The translations under genes were made by a program, and so were the position numbers. The notes beneath the pieces were generated by a model, which was given only the letters and a program-made list of their open reading frames with translations, had not been told where the DNA came from and made no database searches. A stretch of 64,000 bases of DNA, from positions 620,001-684,000 of the forward strand of contig NZ_CP068564.1 in the NCBI RefSeq assembly GCF_016767175.1. Direction: 5' to 3'. Below are positions 58,404 to 64,000 of the stretch, in pieces. Numbering within the stretch: the stretch's first letter is position 1; each line of letters opens with the position of its first letter. Origin of the DNA: Keratinibaculum paraultunense (lineage in GTDB: Bacteria > Bacillota > Clostridia > Tissierellales > Tepidimicrobiaceae).

Positions 58404-58949
58404 ATGATTAGATTTATAATAGAAGAAGCTAAAAATATATTAAGAAAGGATCCAGCAGTAAAATCCTTATTTGAGGCAATATTTTGCTATCCTAGTATAA
58501 AGGCTTTATTATATCATAGATGGGCCCATAAGCTATATAATAAAAATAGGTATACATTAGCAAGAATTATATCTCAAAGAGCTAGACATAAAACAGGTAT
58601 AGAGATACACCCAGGTGCTAAAATAGGTAAAAATTTCTTTATAGATCATGGCATGGGGGTAGTTATAGGAGAAACAGCTGAAGTTGGCAACAATGTAACT
58701 ATATATCATGGAGTAACATTGGGAGGTATAGGAGATGATTCTAATGCAAAACGTCATCCAACGGTAGAAGATAATGTGATGATTGGTGCAGGAGCTAAAG
58801 TATTAGGACCTATAACCATAGGAAAAGGAGCTAAAATAGGAGCTAATGCAGTAGTTTTAAAAGATGTACCTCCTTATACCACTGTAGTAGGTGTACCAGG
58901 AAAAGTTGTAAAATCCAATAAAGAAGACAATCTTATGTATGTGATATAA
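58404..58949 (+). CDS. cysE: Serine O-acetyltransferase
   Basis: 181 residues from the ATG at 58404, 10 nt after GGAG. A short N-terminal helical region precedes left-handed beta-helix repeats ([50 protein letters not shown]). It acetylates serine with acetyl-CoA. It is shorter than E. coli CysE (273), the usual compact Firmicute form. It follows cysK by 5 nt. Confidence 0.95.
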   Translation: MIRFIIEEAKNILRKDPAVKSLFEAIFCYPSIKALLYHRWAHKLYNKNRYTLARIISQRARHKTGIEIHPGAKIGKNFFIDHGMGVVIGETAEVGNNVTIYHGVTLGGIGDDSNAKRHPTVEDNVMIGAGAKVLGPITIGKGAKIGANAVVLKDVPPYTTVVGVPGKVVKSNKEDNLMYVI

Positions 58950-59039
58950 TTATAAGCTATTTCAGTTTTGATTATTATAGTGTATAATATAAAATAATAA
59001 GTAAATATTAAACTATAATCAAGATTAGTAGATATAATA

Positions 59040-59121
59040 TAGGTCTTAAGAGAGTCAGGGATAGTGGGTGCTGAGTGGTACCACAGAAGAACCCCTTTCG
59101 TCTCTGATAGAGATGAAAGGG
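59040..59121 (+). ncRNA. Reduced T-box-like leader of trpS lacking a specifier domain
   Basis: The leader holds AGAGAGTCAGGGATAGTGGG followed by TGCTGA, which looks like the AG-bulge and top of stem I closed by TCAG/CTGA. It runs directly into the T-box core GAGTGGTACCACAGA (59073-59087). A stem of 13 bp follows (CCCTTTCGTCTCT with its complement, 59093-59121) but without the T-run of a terminator. There is no room for a specifier loop or stems II and III. It may be a deletion derivative of a Trp T-box, or a minimal form. Confidence 0.6.
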
Positions 59122-59147
59122 ATTGCTTATTTGGAGGAGGTATAGAT

Positions 59148-60140
59148 ATGGAGAAAAAAATAGTATTTAGTGGAGTTCAGCCCTCAGGGGGACTTACTAT
59201 TGGAAATTATATAGGAGCTATTAAGAACTGGATAGATTTACAGGATAAATATGATTGTTATTATTCTATAGTTGATTTACATGCCATTACAGTTCCTCAA
59301 GTGCCAAAGGATTTGAGGAAAAATACATTAGATTTATTGGCTATTTACTCGGCATGTGGATTAGATCCAGAAAAATCCACTATATTTATTCAGTCTCATG
59401 TACCAGCTCATGCTGAGCTTACTTGGGTTCTTAATACTATAACATATATGGGACAGTTAAGTAGAATGACTCAATTTAAAGAAAAATCTAGAAAATCAAA
59501 GGAAAATCTAAATGCAGGGTTATTTACCTATCCAGTACTAATGGCAGCAGATATATTATTGTATCAAACGGAACTTGTACCTGTTGGAGAAGATCAAAAA
59601 CAACATTTAGAATTAGCTAGAGATTTAGCAGAAAGATTTAACAATAGATATAGTCCTACATTTAAAGTACCAGAACCTTTGATAAAAGAAGAAGGAGCAA
59701 GAATAATGAGCCTTCAAGATCCAGAAAGCAAAATGTCCAAATCCGATGAAAATGAAAATGGATATATATTGATATTAGATGAACCAGATGCTATAAGAAG
59801 AAAAATAAAAAGAGCAGTAACTGATTCTATAGGAGAAATAAAGTATAATGATGAACAATTAGGTATTAAGAATTTGATAAATATTTATAGTGCATTTTCA
59901 GGAGATTCAATAGAAGAAATAGAGAATAGGTATAAAGGTGTTGGGTATGGTAAATTTAAAGAGGATTTAGCAGAAGTAGTTATAGAAGGATTGATGCCAA
60001 TTCAAAAAAAATATAAAGAAATTATAAATAATAAGGATTACTTAGAAAAGGTATATAGAGAAGGTGCAGAGAAAGCTAATTATATAGCCAATAAAACTTT
60101 GAGAAAGGTATATAAAAAAGTGGGATTTATTCAAAGATAA
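59148..60140 (+). CDS. trpS: Tryptophanyl-tRNA synthetase
   Basis: 330 residues from the ATG at 59148, behind GGAGGAGG; an upstream in-frame ATG would translate the T-box-like leader and is rejected. Class I motifs are the HIGH-like PSGGLTIGNYIGAI and KMSKSDEN. It charges tRNA-Trp. It is monocistronic behind the shortened T-box-like leader. Confidence 0.95.
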   Translation: MEKKIVFSGVQPSGGLTIGNYIGAIKNWIDLQDKYDCYYSIVDLHAITVPQVPKDLRKNTLDLLAIYSACGLDPEKSTIFIQSHVPAHAELTWVLNTITYMGQLSRMTQFKEKSRKSKENLNAGLFTYPVLMAADILLYQTELVPVGEDQKQHLELARDLAERFNNRYSPTFKVPEPLIKEEGARIMSLQDPESKMSKSDENENGYILILDEPDAIRRKIKRAVTDSIGEIKYNDEQLGIKNLINIYSAFSGDSIEEIENRYKGVGYGKFKEDLAEVVIEGLMPIQKKYKEIINNKDYLEKVYREGAEKANYIANKTLRKVYKKVGFIQR

Positions 60141-60173
60141 ATTTATTCATACTCTTTTTTAATGTGAATTGGA

Positions 60174-60201
60174 TAGAGGGTAAATATATATTTACCCTCT
60201 A
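60174..60201 (+). terminator. 28-bp perfect palindrome after trpS
   Basis: TAGAGGGTAAATAT is followed by its exact complement. It lies 33 nt after trpS. No T-run follows, so termination is likely but not certain. Confidence 0.5.
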
Positions 60202-60260
60202 CCTAAAAAATTCAAATATTATTGACATAAGTAAAATAATATTAGGGACTGTACATAATA

Positions 60261-60298
60261 AAACAAACCGGCTTCCTTGTGGTAGCCGGTTTGTTTTA
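60261..60298. terminator. Bidirectional terminator between trpS and the NlpC/P60 gene
   Basis: AAACAAACCGGCT pairs with AGCCGGTTTGTTT with A/T flanks, just before the stop codon of the leftward hydrolase gene. Confidence 0.85.
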
Positions 60299-60307
60299 TT
60301 TCTTTTA

Positions 60308-61270
60308 TTAAAGTACTCTTCTTCCGCAATAAAATCGTTTACTCCAATAGGAATCAGAGTTTAAATCAGATATTATAACCCCTTTCGAAGAACTAGCGTG
60401 TATAAAATTGCCATCTCCTATGTATATTCCAGTATGACTTGGTCCTGATTTATAAGTATCATTGAATATAACTAAATCTCCAATTTCTAAATCATCTTTA
60501 CTTACATACTCGCCATCATTGGCTTGTTCAGCAGAAGAACGAGATATATTTATTCCGTGTTGCTTATATACATAAGAAGTGAAGCCGGAACAATCAAATC
60601 CATTAGAATTTCTAGAAGAATGAGGGGTTCCTATGTATTTTTTAGCTGTGGATACAATATCTTGTCCCAATGATTGATTACTTAAGCTACCTCTATTAGC
60701 AGAAGCAATTTTATTTCTATGCTTATTACCTGATAAAGCTTCATTTAAAATACGAATAGTTTCTGCTCCAGCTATACCGTCTACTTTTAAATTATGAATT
60801 TTTTGAAAGTCCATAAGAGCCTGTTTAGTTTCTTGACCAAAATATGTAGTACATTCATCTATATCTAAAAATCCTAGGAATTTAAGACTTTTTTGTAATT
60901 TTTTCACATCTTCACTATTCATACCTTCTTTTAAAATTCCATTATATTTTAGAGGTTCAATTTCCATAACTTTTGTTAAAGCTTTATATGTATCTGGTCC
61001 AAATATACCATCAGCTTTTAATCCTTGAGATTTTTGAAATTCTTTTATTGCATTAGTAGTTTGTTCACCATAATATGTAGTAGTATTGTCTAGTTCTAGA
61101 TAATTTAAATGAATTAAATGTTCTTGTAGTATCTTTATATCTTCATGTGTCATACCATCTTTTAGCACTTGTTCTCCTAGAACAGCTTGTCCTAAAATAG
61201 GTGTAGCAAATAGTATTCCTGACATAGTAACAGCTATAGCTGTACATTTTAAATACTTTTTAATTTGCAT
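60308..61270 (-). CDS. Secreted NlpC/P60 peptidoglycan hydrolase with two PG-binding domains
   Basis: 320 residues from the ATG at 61270, about 9 nt after AAAGGGAG. A signal peptide (about 1-30) is followed by two PG_binding_1 repeats (about 35-95 and 108-170, each with a DG-FGPDT or DG-AGAET ending). The C-terminal NlpC/P60 domain (about 200-320) has the catalytic Cys in GFDCSGF and His in SHTGIYIGDG. Such enzymes cut peptide cross-bridges in cell wall or spore cortex. It is a single gene, convergent with trpS. Its place near no sporulation gene leaves vegetative or spore use open. Confidence 0.92.
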   Translation of the reverse strand: MQIKKYLKCTAIAVTMSGILFATPILGQAVLGEQVLKDGMTHEDIKILQEHLIHLNYLELDNTTTYYGEQTTNAIKEFQKSQGLKADGIFGPDTYKALTKVMEIEPLKYNGILKEGMNSEDVKKLQKSLKFLGFLDIDECTTYFGQETKQALMDFQKIHNLKVDGIAGAETIRILNEALSGNKHRNKIASANRGSLSNQSLGQDIVSTAKKYIGTPHSSRNSNGFDCSGFTSYVYKQHGINISRSSAEQANDGEYVSKDDLEIGDLVIFNDTYKSGPSHTGIYIGDGNFIHASSSKGVIISDLNSDSYWSKRFYCGRRVL

Positions 61271-61389
61271 TAAAAACAACTCCCTTTAAATATTTATTAT
61301 AAATTTTTGCTTACATAAAAGTATATAATAAAACTATAAAAAAATAAAGAGGAAATTGTAACTAATTTGTAACTTTTTTAATTTTATTT

Positions 61390-61420
61390 AAAGGGGCAGT
61401 TCATATTACTACCCCTTTTT
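61390..61420 (-). terminator. Hairpin after the NMT1-like gene
   Basis: AAAGGGGCAGT pairs with ACTACCCCTTT with one mismatch. On the minus strand it follows the stop codon directly, but the T-run is weak. Confidence 0.5.
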
Positions 61421-61423
61421 ATG

Positions 61424-62434
61424 CTATTTTGTTATGCTTTCCATGGCCTTTTTAGCAAATTTGGTGGTTACTATCTTATCATAATCTGCTCTTTTATCCA
61501 ATTCTCCTGCTAATTCCATTATATCCATCATATGATTTAAACCTTCTTTAGTAATTATCAAATCAGGTTTCCAACTATCTTGTTCCTTATATCTTTCTAT
61601 TAATGCTATTAGTATCTCATTATCTGTATCAGGAAATTGTGATTTTATGGCTTTTGCTATTTCTTCCGTGGAGTGGTTTTGTACCCAAAGCATCCCTTTA
61701 TATATAGCATTTGTAAAACTTTGAATCATTTCTGGATCTTTTTCTAAAATGCTTTTAGTAGTAGAGTAGCATGTATAAGGTATATATCCTGCCTCTTTTC
61801 CTATAGAGGCTACCACATACCCTTTTCCTTCCTTTTCTAAGGTAGAAGCGACAGGTTCAAATAATGCGACATAATCTCCTTCACCACCAACAAAAGCTCC
61901 AGCCATTACGTCAAATTGAATATCTGTTCTTACAATTACATCTACTCCTGGAGTAAGCCCATGTTTTTTAAGTACATATTCTAGAGTCATTTCAGGCATA
62001 CCGCCTTTTCGTCCGCCAATAATTTCTTTATCTTTAAGTTTGTCAAATGTAAAATCTGGATCAGGTTCTCTACCTACTAAAAATGAACCATCTTTTTGAG
62101 TGAGTTGAGCAAAATTTATTGCATAATCTTCTTTTCCTTGATTATATACATAGACAGAAGCTTCTGGTCCCATAAAAGCAATATCTGCTTCTTTACTTAG
62201 TAGAGCAGCCATACATTTATCTGCTCCTTTGCCATTAATAAGTTCAATATTTAAACCTTCTTCTTCAAAAAATCCCTGGGTAATAGCTACATATTGGGGA
62301 GTGTAGAATAAAGAATGGGTAACTTCAATAAGTCGAACTTTTTTAAGTTGATTTTTTTTACAGCCAACTAAACTGGTACTAATTAATAAAATTACTGTTA
62401 ATGTTAATAAAATTATCTTAATTATTTTTTTCAT
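61424..62434 (-). CDS. NMT1/SsuA-like ABC substrate-binding lipoprotein, orphan
   Basis: 336 residues. The lipobox TSLVGC places the lipidated cysteine at residue 25. The body matches NMT1/THI5-SsuA-type binding proteins (VTHSLFYTPQYVAITQGFFEEEGLNIELING, then a DIAFMGPEASVYVYNQG segment). These serve importers for sulfonates, thiamine precursors, nitrate or similar. Neither the permease nor the ATPase gene is beside it; it stands alone between the hydrolase gene and the Val T-box. It may serve a transporter encoded elsewhere or act as a sensor. Substrate unknown. Confidence 0.85.
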   Translation of the reverse strand: MKKIIKIILLTLTVILLISTSLVGCKKNQLKKVRLIEVTHSLFYTPQYVAITQGFFEEEGLNIELINGKGADKCMAALLSKEADIAFMGPEASVYVYNQGKEDYAINFAQLTQKDGSFLVGREPDPDFTFDKLKDKEIIGGRKGGMPEMTLEYVLKKHGLTPGVDVIVRTDIQFDVMAGAFVGGEGDYVALFEPVASTLEKEGKGYVVASIGKEAGYIPYTCYSTTKSILEKDPEMIQSFTNAIYKGMLWVQNHSTEEIAKAIKSQFPDTDNEILIALIERYKEQDSWKPDLIITKEGLNHMMDIMELAGELDKRADYDKIVTTKFAKKAMESITK

Positions 62435-62522
62435 TGCATCCCTCCTGTATTATCTTAAAACGAGGTAATCTTTAATATTTATATTATTCAAATAAAATTA
62501 TTTGGTTACAAAACAATTTTAT

Positions 62523-62551
62523 TTGACAAGATTAGAATTTATATATATAAT
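62523..62551 (+). promoter_or_regulatory. Consensus promoter of the Val T-box/valS transcript
   Basis: TTGACA, exactly 17 bp, then TATAAT. Confidence 0.8.
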
Positions 62552-62556
62552 ATTGT

Positions 62557-62806
62557 CTAACAATTTAATAAATACTATGAAGAAGAGGAGTAAGTAAATA
62601 TCCTATACAGAGAAGAAGGTTCGTAGGCTGAGAAACCTTTTTAGGCAATGTTTACTGAAGGTAGCTTCTGAGTATTTAAGCTGAAAAGAGTAAGCTTAGA
62701 CGGGATGACCGTTATCTATTTAAGAGCCATAGATAATATCTATGGAATTAAGGTGGTACCGCGAATTATGCCTTCGTCCTTATTTATGAGGATGAAGGTT
62801 TTTTTA
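62557..62806 (+). ncRNA. T-box leader, valine-type, upstream of valS
   Basis: Landmarks: ACAGAGAAGAAGG at the stem I bulge near 62610; specifier region CTGAAGGTAGCTTCTGAG with GUA at 62661-62663; GACGGGATGACCGTTAT of stem II; T-box core AGGTGGTACCGCGAA at 62751-62765; and the terminator CCTTCGTCCT/AGGATGAAGG followed by seven T. Uncharged tRNA-Val should allow valS transcription. Confidence 0.93.
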
Positions 62807-62832
62807 TTATAAAATGCAAGGAGGAGTTAAAG

Positions 62833-64000
62833 ATGATGGAAAATTTACCCAAAACATATGATCCTAAGAAGTTTGAATATAAGCTATACAAATATTGGAT
62901 GGATAATGATTTTTTTGTGACCCATGTAGACGAAAACAAAGAACCTTTTACTATAATGATGCCCCCTCCAAATGTTACTGGGAATTTACATTTAGGTCAT
63001 GCATTAAATAATACTATACAGGATATACTTATACGTTGGAAGAGGATGGAAGGATATGAAGCTTTATGGTTACCTGGAACGGACCATGCTAGCATATCTA
63101 CTGAAGCTAAAGTAGTTGAAAAACTTAAATCAGAAGGAAAAACTAAAGAAGAATTAGGAAGGGAAGGCTTTTTAGAAGAAGCTTGGGAATGGACTAGAAA
63201 ATATGGTGGTAATATAAACAACCAATTAAAAAAATTAGGAGTTTCTTGTGATTGGAGTAGAGAGAGATTCACATTAGATGAAGGTTTAAGTAATGCTGTA
63301 GAAGAGACTTTTATTAGATTATATAATAAGGGTTTAATCTATAGAGGAGATAGAATAATAAATTGGTGTCCAAATTGTAAAACTGCTATTTCAGATGCGG
63401 AAGTAGAACATGAAGAGACCCTAGGAAGTATTTGGTATATTAGATATCCATTAAAAGATGAGGAAGGGTATATAACTATAGCAACAACTAGACCGGAGAC
63501 TATGTTGGGGGATTTAGCTATTGCAGTAAATCCTAAGGATGAAAGATATAAACATTTGGTAGGAAAAAAAGCTATTTTACCATTGGTAAATAGAGAGATT
63601 CCCATAATTGAAGATGAGTATGTAGAGATGGAATTTGGTACTGGTGCAGTAAAAATTACCCCATCCCATGACCCTAATGATTTTGAAGTTGGAGAAAGAC
63701 ATGGATTAGGTCAATATATAATTATGAATGAAAAAGCTATTATAAATGAAAATGGTGGTAAATATAAAGGATTAGATAGATATGAAGCAAGAAAAAGAAT
63801 AGTTGAAGATTTAAAGAAAGAAGGCTATTTAGTAGAAATTAAAGATCATGATATTAGCATAGGTCATTGTGAAAGATGTAAAACTGTGGTAGAGCCTCTT
63901 ATATCTAAACAGTGGTTTGTAAAGATGGAACCTTTAGCTAAGCCAGCATTAGATGTATACAAAGAAGGGAAATTAAATTTTATACCTGAAAGATTTGGCA
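62833..64000 (+). CDS. valS: Valyl-tRNA synthetase, N-terminal part
   Basis: The frame is open from the ATG at 62833 (alternative ATG at 62836), behind AAGGAGGAG, to the right edge, 389 codons. The class I HIGH motif is in [15 protein letters not shown] near residue 50; [11 protein letters not shown] follows, then [19 protein letters not shown] and the editing-domain segment [18 protein letters not shown]. It charges tRNA-Val and edits threonine. Full ValS is about 880 residues, so over half lies outside. The Val-type T-box directly upstream agrees with the call. Confidence 0.95.
   Translation, partial: MMENLPKTYDPKKFEYKLYKYWMDNDFFVTHVDENKEPFTIMMPPPNVTGNLHLGHALNNTIQDILIRWKRMEGYEALWLPGTDHASISTEAKVVEKLKSEGKTKEELGREGFLEEAWEWTRKYGGNINNQLKKLGVSCDWSRERFTLDEGLSNAVEETFIRLYNKGLIYRGDRIINWCPNCKTAISDAEVEHEETLGSIWYIRYPLKDEEGYITIATTRPETMLGDLAIAVNPKDERYKHLVGKKAILPLVNREIPIIEDEYVEMEFGTGAVKITPSHDPNDFEVGERHGLGQYIIMNEKAIINENGGKYKGLDRYEARKRIVEDLKKEGYLVEIKDHDISIGHCERCKTVVEPLISKQWFVKMEPLAKPALDVYKEGKLNFIPERFG

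Noticed and set aside
59064-59147. Upstream in-frame ATG giving a longer TrpS
   Set aside because: It lies inside the T-box-like leader, has no RBS and adds residues foreign to TrpS; the ATG at 59148 follows GGAGGAGG.

Overview
The window looks like a chromosomal segment of a low-GC, anaerobic, endospore-forming Firmicute, most likely from the Clostridia/Tissierellia. The evidence is the strong A+T bias, TTG/GTG starts behind strong Shine-Dalgarno sites, a class III (oxygen-sensitive) ribonucleotide reductase, a gerA-type germinant receptor operon, amino-acid/Na+ symporters with a sigma-54 activator, T-box leaders and a PyrR-type pyrimidine attenuator. I see no insertion sequence, prophage, integrase or CRISPR array. 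The genus is not determined.

Layout. 1-0.9 kb: tail of a probable type I restriction subunit followed by a YgjP-like metallopeptidase. 0.9-8.2 kb: amino-acid utilisation, with a RocB-like M20 peptidase and an alanine/glycine:Na+ symporter behind a sigma-54 promoter and next to a RocR-like activator; then a PrsA-like foldase and a second symporter. 8.5-13 kb: sirtuin, mnmA, a YfcC-family transporter, an internally deleted flavin-reductase gene. 13-20 kb: ddh and fabZ, divergent from a fatty-acid operon fabH-fabK-fabD-fabG-acpP-fabF that starts at a 36-bp palindrome. 20-25.3 kb: a complete ABC importer with a DUF3798-type binding lipoprotein. 25.4-31.7 kb: two paralogous MATE transporters, cvfB, an unrecognised 180-residue gene, and a lone trpB under a Trp T-box; between the copies lies a decayed piece of the same gene/T-box junction. 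32-36.9 kb: signal peptidase, msrA, HAD phosphatase, nrdDG with putative NrdR boxes. 37-42.9 kb: pyrB-I-C-F-K-D-E behind PyrR-binding loops, encoding UMP synthesis from carbamoyl phosphate. 42.9-48.6 kb: DegV protein, LysM protein and a gerA-gerC-gerB operon. 48.6-54.5 kb: a deacetylase-family/hydantoinase-family pair and a TldD/TldE pair. 54.6-60.1 kb: tRNA-Thr(CGU), YhhN-like protein, glpK, cysK-cysE under a Cys T-box, and trpS behind a shortened T-box-like leader. 60.3-64 kb: NlpC/P60 hydrolase, an orphan NMT1-like lipoprotein, and the start of valS under a Val T-box.

How the genes fit together: most loci are housekeeping, but leader-RNA control is dense. Three full T-boxes (Trp, Cys, Val), one reduced T-box-like leader (trpS), one T-box relic, and a pyr attenuator with two PyrR loops are all visible. 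Tryptophan appears twice: as a lone TrpB (possible indole salvage) and as TrpS. The most notable non-standard signals are the decayed tandem duplication at 25.4-30.4 kb, the specifier-less trpS leader, the perfect palindromes upstream of fabH and of the DUF3798 importer, the sigma-54 promoter of the symporter-rocB operon, and the deacetylase/hydantoinase gene pair. I did not find a convincing wholly new defence or biosynthetic system.
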